Assembly (NCBI RefSeq): GCF_003315175.1
Contig: NZ_QNRQ01000005.1
Coordinates: 62,001 to 126,000, forward strand
DNA length: 64,000 nucleotides
Source of the DNA: Eoetvoesiella caeni
GTDB lineage: Bacteria; Pseudomonadota; Gammaproteobacteria; Burkholderiales; Burkholderiaceae_B
Reading direction: 5' to 3'
How positions within the stretch are numbered: the first letter of the stretch is position 1; the number at the start of each line of letters is the position of its first letter. The notes under the pieces were generated by a model. That model was not told where the DNA came from and did not search any database. It saw only the letters and a list, made by a program, of their open reading frames with translations. The translations under genes and the position numbers were made by a program. Shown here piece by piece: positions 8,027-15,331 of the stretch.

Positions 8027-8258
8027 TTTTCAGCACCTCCCGAGCAAATTTGGCTTGGCGCTCGTCGCGCCAGGCGTGCCGTTTATCCACGGTTTCCTTA
8101 TCGGCCGCCTTGAATTTCGGGCAATGGTGTTCGTAGATCGCGCTGGAAAATCGGCAGGCCGGGTCGAAGGCGCAGTGGCCATAGCCGCCATCGGACGCTA
8201 TCTGGCGTGGAGCGTTCTGGTAGGAGAAATGCTGGCAGGCGATGCATTGGACGGTCAT
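8013..8258 (-). CDS. small zinc-binding-type phage protein
   Basis: An 81-residue protein starting MTVQCIACQHFSYQ. Four cysteines (CIAC near residue 5, C29 and C35 regions) plus a further HHC near residue 45 look like a zinc knuckle. The gene overlaps P by 4 bases and RusA by 14, so it belongs to the replication operon. Such CxxC proteins next to P and RusA are common in phages of Burkholderiales, but I know of no assigned role. Confidence 0.65.
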   Translation of the reverse strand: MTVQCIACQHFSYQNAPRQIASDGGYGHCAFDPACRFSSAIYEHHCPKFKAADKETVDKRHAWRDERQAKFAREVLKNDHS

Positions 8259-8983
8259 GCGGCAGCGCCCTCCAGAGCGGCCTTAGCCATCGCAATAACC
8301 GTTGGCGATCTTCCTTTGGGATTGTCGAGAATCTTGTGCGCCCAGCGTTTGTGTTCACGCCCGGATTTATTCAGGATATTGCCGGCGCCCATCCGGTTCA
8401 TGGCGGCTTTGGCCTCGGCGTTGCTCTGTTCCGTTTTCGCTGGGGCTGGCAGCGCGATGGTTGCCTCGGGTATCTCAGCCCATGCTCCTTTGGCCAGTTG
8501 CGCAAGTAGGCATTTTTCCCACCGCACTTTCACGGCGCCATACGTGCAGTTCAGTACATCATGCTGACCAACATCGACGGAAGCATGGTAAATCGCTGGG
8601 TGAGACCATGCGCCGCGCTCTCCCCTTCGGCGGCATATCAAACCTTGCACCGCCTCGTGAAAAGCAATCTCCGGATCCATGCCAGGACGGCAAGCACGCA
8701 AGAACTCGGTCAGCGAGGGCGGCCAGTCGAACATCCGACGACAGTTCGAAAGCCCGGTTTTGATCTCCGTCGGCGTGACGTCCTCTTCGTCAAAAGCTTC
8801 CGCCCAGGTCTCTTTCCAGTTCGCGATGGCGATCTCGTTCTGGAAGTCCGCCCGCCATTTTCGGGGATACGCACCGTCCAAGCGGTTGAACAAGTGGTCC
8901 ATGAGCGACATGCCAAGGGCCTGGTTTTGCTGCATCCAGACGGATTGATTACACGTCGATAATGGTGCCGTGATTGCGTCCAT
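8255..8983 (-). CDS. replication protein P-like helicase loader
   Basis: A 242-residue protein. The stretch CRRMFDWPPSLTEFLRACRP near residue 80 matches the core of the lambda P / phage replication P family, and its place right after an O-like gene is the lambda arrangement. P takes host DnaB from its loader and delivers it to the O-marked origin. It overlaps the O-like gene by 35 bases. The start at 8983 has only a weak ribosome site; ATG 8935 (MQQNQ) is an alternative. Confidence 0.8.
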   Translation of the reverse strand: MDAITAPLSTCNQSVWMQQNQALGMSLMDHLFNRLDGAYPRKWRADFQNEIAIANWKETWAEAFDEEDVTPTEIKTGLSNCRRMFDWPPSLTEFLRACRPGMDPEIAFHEAVQGLICRRRGERGAWSHPAIYHASVDVGQHDVLNCTYGAVKVRWEKCLLAQLAKGAWAEIPEATIALPAPAKTEQSNAEAKAAMNRMGAGNILNKSGREHKRWAHKILDNPKGRSPTVIAMAKAALEGAAA

Positions 8984-9707
8984 GGTCAGTCCTATTTCGG
9001 TTTACGAATGCCACTGGGTCGAATCGCTGTTGATTCGATGGTGTGGCCGGCCGTGCGCTGTCCTGGGCCCTGGAGAGCCAGTTCGTCAGGAAGCGGGCGT
9101 AGTTCGATTTTTTGTTTTTTGGATTGGCAAGGATCCAAGCGGCAGCTTTCGCGAGCTCCGCATCCAGGCTGAGGGCTGGATAGGCTGTTTCCCAGGTTGA
9201 TCGCTGAGCAATCGGTATCCCGGTCCATTTGCCGTCGGCGTCGAGCTCGATTTTTCGAGCCGGCGCAGAAGAAGCTTTAGCTTCTTTCTTCTGTATATCT
9301 TCTCTATTCTTCTCTTCTCTAGGTAACGCGTCGGTAACGTTATCAGCGTTACTTTTTGCGTTAGCTTTATGAGTCGCCACGCGTTTCGCGGTCAAAGCGC
9401 GGTCTTTTGCGGTCTTGCCGTTATGCCGGTCGAAGTTTGGCAACGACAACCCATCATCAGCGATCACGAGCCAGCCGACCTCAGCCATTGCAGATGCAAA
9501 GCCGCTAACTCCAATGATTCGATCCAGCAACGCTACGGTAACGCGTGGTGCGTTACCTTCGATGGTGTGCTCATCAAACCACCGCCATGCGCGGAACAAC
9601 TTTCCGACAACAAGATCGGGATCATCCCAGCCCATAGCCACAGTTATTGCTAAGACCTCCGGTTTATCGGGCGTACTCGCTTCCAGCTTTAGCCAATTGC
9701 CGGCCAT
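8949..9707 (-). CDS. phage replication initiation protein (O-like)
   Basis: A 252-residue protein. MAGNWLKLEASTPDKPEV starts at 9707, where GGAGG lies six bases upstream; a longer frame to 9764 lacks such a site. The first 115 residues form the winged-helix-like domain common in phage replication initiators, followed by a charged linker and a C-terminal region with ARFLTNWLSRAQ that could contact P. Lambda O carries its origin within its own gene; the linker here (around 9240-9380) is AT-richer than its surroundings and could hold an origin, but clear iterons were not seen. Confidence 0.62.
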   Translation of the reverse strand: MAGNWLKLEASTPDKPEVLAITVAMGWDDPDLVVGKLFRAWRWFDEHTIEGNAPRVTVALLDRIIGVSGFASAMAEVGWLVIADDGLSLPNFDRHNGKTAKDRALTAKRVATHKANAKSNADNVTDALPREEKNREDIQKKEAKASSAPARKIELDADGKWTGIPIAQRSTWETAYPALSLDAELAKAAAWILANPKNKKSNYARFLTNWLSRAQDSARPATPSNQQRFDPVAFVNRNRTDHGRNHGTIIDV

Positions 9708-10219
9708 AGTGACCTCCATTCCGCCAAGCTTTTGCTGTGCTTCGATCGGTTGCACCGAAAACAAGATGTGGTCAAGTTGGAGCCATCATGGCCGCCGCCC
9801 TTAGCAATAGGGACTATGTGGTCACACTCCAGCCTTCCGCCTCTCGTGCCGCAATATGTGCATGTATAGTCGTCACGCTTAAATATGCGAGTTCGAATTG
9901 AGGCCCACGCCGATGCGCTTGGCCTTGCGCTGTTAATCGGCCCAAACATAGGCGCCAAAGGGTAATCATCGGCCAACAGCACGAGTAAGCTTGGAAATCC
10001 GTCAAAAACTATCCCGTTCGAAACTAGCTCATCAAACGCGCACATAAATTCGTCTTGGCTCAAGCCGCTTTTCTTTGCGACGTCCTGCCAGTTTGGGTAA
10101 CATGTCCGATTTTCCGAGGCTATCGCATGCGCTATAGCCGCAAGGGCATGGGCTTTCGCGCTCATCATCTGCACCTTGGGATCGCTGGGCATATCGCCGT
10201 AGAGCCTGAACCAATCCAT
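9689..10219 (-). CDS. winged-helix domain fused to HNH nuclease
   Basis: A 176-residue protein with two parts. Residues 1-90 (MDWFRLYGDMPSDPKVQMMS, then the WQDVAKKSGLSQDEF helix-turn-helix) look like the N-terminal domain of phage replication initiators. Residues 100-176 are an HNH nuclease with a CTYCG pair, ECDHIVPIAKGG and CFRCNRSK, giving the two zinc-binding CxxC pairs and the catalytic His. It overlaps the O-like gene by 19 bases and just meets the PD-(D/E)XK-like gene. It might be a homing-type nuclease that has taken a DNA-binding domain from the neighbouring gene, or a phage nuclease that acts at the origin. Confidence 0.8.
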   Translation of the reverse strand: MDWFRLYGDMPSDPKVQMMSAKAHALAAIAHAIASENRTCYPNWQDVAKKSGLSQDEFMCAFDELVSNGIVFDGFPSLLVLLADDYPLAPMFGPINSARPSASAWASIRTRIFKRDDYTCTYCGTRGGRLECDHIVPIAKGGGHDGSNLTTSCFRCNRSKHSKSLAEWRSLWPAIG

Positions 10220-10860
10220 TAAAAGGCCTCCGTTGACGAGTTACTACCCATCATGACTTCCGGCGAATCAAAAGTCTTTTGAACGAGGGCGCAAGACACC
10301 TCGTCCAATTTCTGATATGCGTTCCACATGCGCAGGCTGGCTAGGCGGGCAATATCTATGGCTGTGGCCGGACTCAGCTTGTCTGCGTCCTTGCATGGCT
10401 TTGCGGGCCGTCGGCAGCGTACATACAAGCGATCATCGATCTGAGTGAGCAGCAGAACGCCGCTGGCCGGTGAGCCGAGGCTATCAAGCAGATTGTCTTC
10501 CCAAATGTCCTCAGGCAGCGCGTAGTAGTGCTTCCAGATCTTGCGCGGCCACTGCAGGCGTAATTCATCGTAAAGGGCCCGGCGTCGAATCTGAATCAGC
10601 CGCCCCTGCTCGTTGTGGATCTGCTCTTCCGGCGCATAGCCGGTGAAGGTACGTTTGACCCACTTGTCCTTCTTGGCGTCGGCCTTCAAGTCGCTACGAC
10701 TGATCTTGATCTCGACATCGATGATGCGCAGATTCTCAGTGACAGCAAGGATGTCGCACTCGTATCCTGTCCAGTTGCAGTTCGGCACCACCACCAAGTA
10801 CTTTCGGTTGAAAAACTGCTGCGCCAGGGCTCGGCCTATTGATTGCTCAGACCATTTCAT
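10219..10860 (-). CDS. PD-(D/E)XK nuclease-like phage protein
   Basis: A 213-residue protein. Around residue 33 the sequence GYECDILAVT followed by RIIDVEIKISRSDL gives the E/D...D...ExK arrangement of PD-(D/E)XK nucleases, similar in style to MmcB-like and other phage-encoded members. The rest is helical with a basic WVKRTF segment. It overlaps the PAPS-reductase-like gene by 4 bases, so both are translated together. A DNA cutting or repair function is inferred from the motif only. Confidence 0.65.
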   Translation of the reverse strand: MKWSEQSIGRALAQQFFNRKYLVVVPNCNWTGYECDILAVTENLRIIDVEIKISRSDLKADAKKDKWVKRTFTGYAPEEQIHNEQGRLIQIRRRALYDELRLQWPRKIWKHYYALPEDIWEDNLLDSLGSPASGVLLLTQIDDRLYVRCRRPAKPCKDADKLSPATAIDIARLASLRMWNAYQKLDEVSCALVQKTFDSPEVMMGSNSSTEAF

Positions 10861-12083
10861 GCAGCCCCCTCGCTGAACAACAAAGGCTGAATCCAGCCGT
10901 TCTGATACACAGCAGGCAGAATTACATCACCGTGCGGCTCGTCACCGGACCAACCGTCTGGCCAAGTTTCGGCAGCGATCAGTTCACGTATTCGCGCTTC
11001 CTCCGTCGGATTGATCAAGTCTATGCCCGGCCGGCCTGTATGTGCGGCGGCAGAATTGCATTCGACTTGTATTGCCAATACGCGATCTAAACCCATAAGC
11101 CTGGCTTCAAACGTCAATGGGCCCATCCGCTGCGGGTTGGATGCGATGGAGCCATCCTTCCGACGCTCCAGGCCAGCTTTGCGTAAGCGGTATTGGGGCT
11201 CGCGCAGTTCTCGCCATAGCGGTTTCAGGCCGCGCAACGGGGCAAGATAGGCCCAATGCGGCATCGCTAGAACGGTTTCTAACGCCTTTTCCTCGCTGGC
11301 CAAAGGGCAGCCAATGCACCCGGTACGGGCGTTGATTTCTTCGGCTTCGTCGCCACCATAGGCATCCGCAATCATGGCGGTTGACCAATCCCCGAATTCG
11401 GCCTGGGGCGCCCAATGCTTGAGCCATTCCCATACATGACATACGCGCCAGTGCAGGAGCGGGGCCAACGTCGCTAGACGTCCACGTAGCCCTTTCGCCT
11501 CTGGCAATACTTTCTGATACCAGCCTTGTCCGCACTCGGCGCCATCCTTGCCGCAACTCATTTCAATGCGATGATCTCGAATTGCGCTCTCGCCCTGGCG
11601 TACGCCGGTAATCATCAAGACATTCCCGTCGAGTTCAGCTAGGCGTTGCTCGAGCGCGTGTTGCATCGGGTCGATCTTGATCTGACGAGTGCACCATCGA
11701 AGTGTGTTGTTATTCGGCGGCGGCACGCCACGCCCCAGGATGTAAACCATAAACCGCTTATCCAGCGGCGCCGTGACAACTTCTGTGCGAATACCACGAT
11801 CTTCCAATTCATCCATGATCTGGCGCGCAGCGATCGCCAAAGGTGGCAGTTCTTGTCGAGTGTCAGCATAAAAGACCGTAAACGTCTTTGGTGCCGTGAT
11901 CTTGCCAGTGTCCAGCAAGTGAATGATCAACGTCAGCGTGGCAGATGAGTCCTTCCCACCCGACCAGGCGAGAGCCCAATGCGGATGATCGTCGCCGTAG
12001 GCCTGTAGCGATTGAATAGTTAGCTCAATGCTTTCTGTCATCTGAAGGCGTCGCGAACCATCGAAGAAACTAGATTGTTTCAT
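10857..12083 (-). CDS. PAPS reductase/DndC-like PP-loop protein
   Basis: A 408-residue protein starting MKQSSFFDGS; GAGGG sits just upstream and the ATG overlaps the previous stop (ATGA). WALAWSGGKDSSATLTLI near residue 45 is the PP-loop ATPase signature. TGCIGCPLASEEKALETV near residue 260, with earlier cysteines (CGKDGAECGQG), suits an iron-sulfur site as in PAPS reductase and DndC. This family adenylates or reduces sulfur compounds; DndC acts in DNA phosphorothioation. No DndB, D or E lies in the window, so full phosphorothioation by the phage alone is unlikely. Its role in temperate phages is unsettled. Confidence 0.82.
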   Translation of the reverse strand: MKQSSFFDGSRRLQMTESIELTIQSLQAYGDDHPHWALAWSGGKDSSATLTLIIHLLDTGKITAPKTFTVFYADTRQELPPLAIAARQIMDELEDRGIRTEVVTAPLDKRFMVYILGRGVPPPNNNTLRWCTRQIKIDPMQHALEQRLAELDGNVLMITGVRQGESAIRDHRIEMSCGKDGAECGQGWYQKVLPEAKGLRGRLATLAPLLHWRVCHVWEWLKHWAPQAEFGDWSTAMIADAYGGDEAEEINARTGCIGCPLASEEKALETVLAMPHWAYLAPLRGLKPLWRELREPQYRLRKAGLERRKDGSIASNPQRMGPLTFEARLMGLDRVLAIQVECNSAAAHTGRPGIDLINPTEEARIRELIAAETWPDGWSGDEPHGDVILPAVYQNGWIQPLLFSEGAA

Positions 12084-12583
12084 GCCGCCCTCTTTAAATA
12101 GGCGCCGACGACATGAATCATGTCGGCTTCGGCTTGCTCGGGCCAATGGCCCAGCGCGGTAAGCGTGTTCCGGGTTTTGTGCATCCACGTAAGCTGCAGC
12201 GCTTCAGAAGTAGCCTTGTCGTACTGCCCCGAGCTATCAAGGCGGACATGGCAGCCGATTTGACCCAGGCGTGTGCAGCAAAGAGGAATCGTCAGAGCGT
12301 CGGAGACTTTCAGGCCCAATCCCTTCCCCAGGGCTGACAGGTTCAGGTGGGCGGCTTGGCTGTTCTTTTCCAGGCCGCAATACACACACGGCAACGCCGC
12401 AACGTTCTGCCGGTGCTGCCGGCTGCGAAAGACCGACGGCTCGCTGTGAGCGTGATTGATGGCGCGACCCAAGGAGTCGGCTATCCGCTGGGCCAAGCCG
12501 GGTCCCTTCTTCTCGCGGCTGCGGGTCATAGGACTGCGCTTCAGTTGTGACGTGCCGCGCTTAATTTCAGATCTACGCATCAT
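12080..12583 (-). CDS. YbcO-like HNH-type nuclease
   Basis: A 167-residue protein. LPCVYCGLEKNSQAAHLNL near residue 65, then GKGLGLKVSD and CCTRLGQIGCHVRLD, match the pattern of the YbcO/DUF1364 nuclease family (CxxC, AH.N, GKG.G.K.SD, C..CH..LD). YbcO-type proteins are prophage nucleases of the NinR region. The N-terminus is very basic (RRSEIKRGTSQLKRSPMTRS). It overlaps the neighbouring genes by 4 bases on each side. GAGGTG upstream supports the start at 12583. Confidence 0.7.
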   Translation of the reverse strand: MMRRSEIKRGTSQLKRSPMTRSREKKGPGLAQRIADSLGRAINHAHSEPSVFRSRQHRQNVAALPCVYCGLEKNSQAAHLNLSALGKGLGLKVSDALTIPLCCTRLGQIGCHVRLDSSGQYDKATSEALQLTWMHKTRNTLTALGHWPEQAEADMIHVVGAYLKRAA

Positions 12584-12849
12584 GCCGGCACCTCAATATC
12601 AGCCCTGGTAGGCAACGAGTCGCCATCAGCAGGAGGGTCGATTTTCTTTAGTGAGCGGAACGGAAACACGGTCGTGCCCTTATGGCCAAAAGCGACACTG
12701 ACTGCGCCCAATTTCTTTTGGCAGTGCCCGCAGTTGCCGCGACCTGAGAGAGTCCGCTCTACCCTGAAGATGGCGCCGAGACCAACGGCCAGACCGCAGC
12801 ATTCTGTCGGCTTAACTACCATCACCAAATCGCCTTTTTGGATATTCAT
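12580..12849 (-). CDS. small phage protein with cysteine pairs
   Basis: An 89-residue protein starting MNIQKGDLVMVVKPTECC. It has an ECC and a GNCGHC motif, so a zinc knuckle is likely, with a beta-rich KOW-like opening (GDLVMVVKP) and a VFPFRSLKKI end. It is coupled to both neighbours by ATGA overlaps. No named family was recognised. Confidence 0.65.
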   Translation of the reverse strand: MNIQKGDLVMVVKPTECCGLAVGLGAIFRVERTLSGRGNCGHCQKKLGAVSVAFGHKGTTVFPFRSLKKIDPPADGDSLPTRADIEVPA

Positions 12850-13367
12850 TCCTGAAACCCCATAAGAATTGAATCCATCATCTCGTCAGCGGCACCATTT
12901 TTAAGGTGTGGCCAGAGATACCGAGCCGCATGGGGGCCACGAAGAAAGCCCATAACCTGCTCGTGAAACTGCTGGAACTCGTCCTGATCGGCTGTGGCAT
13001 AGCTAATGGAGCGGGGAATCGGCACAACGCCACCCGATGGCCCGGCTGCCCATGTGACCCAACCCGCTCCAACCTTTACCCAGTAGAGGAACTGATCGAA
13101 TATCTGGAATCGCTCCTGGGCCTCGAACACCGTTTGCTCGATTTTCATGTGGCGACGATGGTATGGGCCGCTGCGAGGCAAATTGGTCTGGATATGCATC
13201 ATTTCGCCAGGCTCAAGCTTGAACATGCGATTCCAGAGACGGCGCCATTGTTTTTGCCCGCGCTCGCCCAGGCCATCGACGTAGCCGAACATGGCGCGCC
13301 GTGCAATTTCCTTTTCAGCTTCGGTAAGGTGAATGTCGTGCTGGCGCACAAGCGTAATTTCAGCCAT
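12846..13367 (-). CDS. DUF1367-family phage protein
   Basis: A 173-residue protein. The layout of YHRRHMKIEQTVFEAQERF near residue 68, the aromatic FLYWVKVGAGW segment and a basic-aromatic C-terminus fits DUF1367, a family of unknown function in the early leftward operons of many lambdoid prophages. AAGGAGG lies just upstream of the ATG, which overlaps the previous stop as TAATG. Function unknown. Confidence 0.72.
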   Translation of the reverse strand: MAEITLVRQHDIHLTEAEKEIARRAMFGYVDGLGERGQKQWRRLWNRMFKLEPGEMMHIQTNLPRSGPYHRRHMKIEQTVFEAQERFQIFDQFLYWVKVGAGWVTWAAGPSGGVVPIPRSISYATADQDEFQQFHEQVMGFLRGPHAARYLWPHLKNGAADEMMDSILMGFQE

Positions 13368-13813
13368 TACGCGCCTCCTTTTGCAGCGCGGACAGACCGG
13401 CGCTTTATTTCCATTTCTTTGTTGACCATCGCCACACCATTCGCAACATCCTCAGGAAGGATCGCGGCGCGGCAATGCGGGCATAGTGGCGCCATACGTC
13501 GGCTACGCCATGCTTCGTCCATGTGCTTTCCTGCACGGATGATCAATGTATGTTTTTCGGCCTCGCGCAGCCGAGTGATACGCGCTTCGATATGCGCATG
13601 TAAATCAACCAATTGAATGAAGGCGTCGAACGGCTCGACATCCGTTTCGCAGTCGGTGCAATACACCCGGCGCTCTTGTGTGTCGTACGTCAGAGCCATA
13701 TGCTTGCACGATGACCACGCGCGCCGTGTCCTGCCTCTGGCTACACGCAAATCGCCGATATCAACTACCGTTGTGCCTTGCAAGAAATCGAGCGGCTGGA
13801 TAGGGGCGGTCAT
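13367..13813 (-). CDS. phage protein with zinc-ribbon-like pairs
   Basis: A 148-residue protein from ATG 13813 (MTAPIQPLDFLQG); a longer frame exists but the ATG overlaps the upstream stop as TAATG. It holds CKHM, VYCTDCETDV near residue 55 and APLCPHCRAAI near residue 115, two CxxC pairs on either side of a coiled-coil-like helix (AHIEARITRLREAEKH). A metal-binding nucleic-acid role is plausible. No family recognised. Confidence 0.62.
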   Translation of the reverse strand: MTAPIQPLDFLQGTTVVDIGDLRVARGRTRRAWSSCKHMALTYDTQERRVYCTDCETDVEPFDAFIQLVDLHAHIEARITRLREAEKHTLIIRAGKHMDEAWRSRRMAPLCPHCRAAILPEDVANGVAMVNKEMEIKRRSVRAAKGGA

Positions 13814-14157
13814 TACGCAGCCCTCCACACCGACGCATTCGCCATGTGGCTACTGGCTGTCTTGACCGGCCCAATCCCAACGCGGCGAATCATCCCTTCA
13901 CGGGCGGCCCTGGCAATAATGGATCCCCAGGCCCGGCAGTGCGGCGGGTATGGAATCGCGAGTACGTCATAGGCGTAGTTGCGTACATCCTCGGCCATGA
14001 ATTCCTTGCCGGGGTGTGTCGCAACATAGGTCTGCAAGGCCTCAAAGGCTTGCTCGGGCCAGTCGTCATGTGTAGCTGCAGCATGGCCGATAGCTGTGTG
14101 CATGCCGGCATCGCGTAGCTGGCGGCCAGTGACGAAGGAAAGGTTGTGTTGGGTCAT
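13813..14157 (-). CDS. hypothetical phage protein, winged-helix-like
   Basis: A 114-residue protein from ATG 14157, whose ATG overlaps the upstream stop (ATGA). Residues 40-100 (KEFMAEDVRNYAYDVLAIPY, then RAWGSIIARAAREGMIRRVG) read like the small winged-helix domain seen in several early phage proteins. It is the second gene after the CII-position regulator. Exact function is unknown. Confidence 0.6.
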   Translation of the reverse strand: MTQHNLSFVTGRQLRDAGMHTAIGHAAATHDDWPEQAFEALQTYVATHPGKEFMAEDVRNYAYDVLAIPYPPHCRAWGSIIARAAREGMIRRVGIGPVKTASSHMANASVWRAA

Positions 14158-14597
14158 GCCGCTGCCCTTCGTCCGAGTGCAATGTCCTCTGCCCACGCGC
14201 GGCGTTCGCGCTCTTTATCAAGTTGGGATTGCAGATCTTCGATGCGGCGCTCAGCCTCAGACTTGATCATGACAAGGGTGCAGCCAAGCTGGTATGCCTG
14301 CCACTCTGGATAGATGGTGTTGCCTACCTGCTTGCAAAAGAGGCTTACGAGGTCTGCCTGTAATGTTGCTTTCCCCTTCTTGATATTGCTGAAATAACCA
14401 GCATCAATACCAATGGCGAGGTAGATTTCCTTGTCTTCCAGGCCTGATGCGCCGCAGGCCAGCGTAAAGGCGGCAGCGGCACTTCTTTGTTTGCGCACCG
14501 TCTCTATGGCGACATCGGCTTGAGTCGGCCTGCGAGTAAGCGCCAGTTCGACCTGATAAGCAGGGTCTTCAAACCGGGCATTAATATTTGAACCCAT
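14154..14597 (-). CDS. HTH regulator in the cII position
   Basis: A 147-residue protein from ATG 14597 with AGGGGG upstream; a longer frame to 14672 lacks a ribosome site. Residues 35-80 (SGLEDKEIYLAIGIDAGYFS, then NIKKGKATLQADLV) form a helix-turn-helix, and the C-terminal 45 residues (AERRIEDLQSQLDKERER) form a coiled coil for oligomerisation. It is the first large gene after cro in the leftward operon, which is where lambda cII lies. Sequence similarity to CII itself is not evident, so it is named by position and fold only. Confidence 0.55.
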   Translation of the reverse strand: MGSNINARFEDPAYQVELALTRRPTQADVAIETVRKQRSAAAAFTLACGASGLEDKEIYLAIGIDAGYFSNIKKGKATLQADLVSLFCKQVGNTIYPEWQAYQLGCTLVMIKSEAERRIEDLQSQLDKERERRAWAEDIALGRRAAA

Positions 14598-14700
14598 TTG
14601 TGTACCCCCTTTGCGCAAAAAAAAGAGACGATGTAGGCATTGCGATCCACCACGGAAAATACGAATGTCCACCCTGCCCTGTGCCGCCGATAATTTGGCA

Positions 14701-14859
14701 ATGACTGAATACGATGCTGAGGCTCTGTTTGATCAGGCCATCAATCTGGCCTACGAAACGTTCGACGATCCGACCGACGGCCACATAACCGGCGTGTACG
14801 CGTGGCTGGTCTGGTGTGCCCAGCGCGGGGCGCAGGCTGATTGCGTGACGGTGCATTAA
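14701..14859 (+). CDS. small acidic phage ORF, antisense to cro-cII gap
   Basis: A 52-residue frame, MTEYDAEALFDQAINLAYET with an acidic, well-balanced composition and a clean end one base before the next ATG. Another ATG at 14665 would add 12 residues. No strong ribosome site is seen. It lies on the plus strand opposite the presumed cro-to-cII transcript, so it may be a true small gene or an accident. The following frame continues it directly, which favours a real pair. Confidence 0.42.
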   Translation: MTEYDAEALFDQAINLAYETFDDPTDGHITGVYAWLVWCAQRGAQADCVTVH

Positions 14860-15012
14860 ATGGACATCCGACTCGAAGTGCCCGAAGGCGACGAGCTGCA
14901 GGCGCTTATTGACGCGGCCATTGCGCTGGCGGTTGCCAAGTACGGAGAGCCGACCCAAGAGCAAGTCGAGAAGATTTTTCTTCGGATGGTGTTCGAGGGA
15001 AGCAATGAGTGA
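14860..15012 (+). CDS. small acidic phage ORF
   Basis: A 50-residue frame, MDIRLEVPEGDELQALIDAA followed by a helical, charged C-terminus (EPTQEQVEKIFLRM). Its ATG overlaps the stop of the frame before it (TAAATGG, sharing one base), which resembles coupled translation. It ends two bases before the end of cro on the other strand. No family recognised. Confidence 0.42.
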   Translation: MDIRLEVPEGDELQALIDAAIALAVAKYGEPTQEQVEKIFLRMVFEGSNE

Positions 15013-15013
15013 T

Positions 15014-15247
15014 CTACGCATGGGTGGGCTCTTTCAGCTCAGGCCAGTACCGCTGCCAGTCGTCAGGGCAAAGCTCTTTGCGCGTCACTTTCCCGTTAGT
15101 GGCTTGCTCGATAGCAAAGGCATATTTGTCCGGGACGGGTCGCGCGCCGCTGGCCCACCGGCTCACATCGGGAGCGTGCGCGCCGATAGATTTCGCCAGT
15201 GCGGATTGGCGTCCCCGTTCTTGAGATAGGTAGTCGGCTAGTTTCAT
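15014..15247 (-). CDS. Cro/YdaS-type repressor
   Basis: A 77-residue protein. RGRQSALAKSIGAHAPDVSR followed by WASGARPVPDKYAFAIEQATNGKV is the single HTH of the YdaS/Cro family, and the tail ELCPDDWQRYWPEL is typical of it. It is transcribed away from cI, with operators in between, and would commit the phage to lytic growth by blocking the cI promoter. It is the first gene of the leftward early operon. Confidence 0.88.
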   Translation of the reverse strand: MKLADYLSQERGRQSALAKSIGAHAPDVSRWASGARPVPDKYAFAIEQATNGKVTRKELCPDDWQRYWPELKEPTHA

Positions 15248-15257
15248 AACCCAAAGA

Positions 15258-15319
15258 TTAGCCTAAAGCTAATGTAAACACAAGCCTTTAGCTAATTCTT
15301 CTTATTAGCTTTATGCTAT
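15258..15319. promoter_or_regulatory. operator cluster OR-like, three 15-bp sites
   Basis: Three sites of TTAGC-N5-GCTAA type lie between cro and cI: 15258-15272 (TTAGC-CTAAA-GCTAA, perfect), 15281-15295 (CAAGC-CTTTA-GCTAA) and 15305-15319 (TTAGC-TTTAT-GCTAT). Centres are 23 and 24 bases apart, about two helical turns, as in lambda OR. The same site occurs twice at 18098-18147. Confidence 0.82.
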
Positions 15320-15331
15320 TAAATTGCACAC

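Noticed and set aside
10857-12083. A complete Dnd phosphorothioation system
   Set aside because: Only a DndC-like protein is present; DndA, B, D, E and restriction partners are absent from the window.
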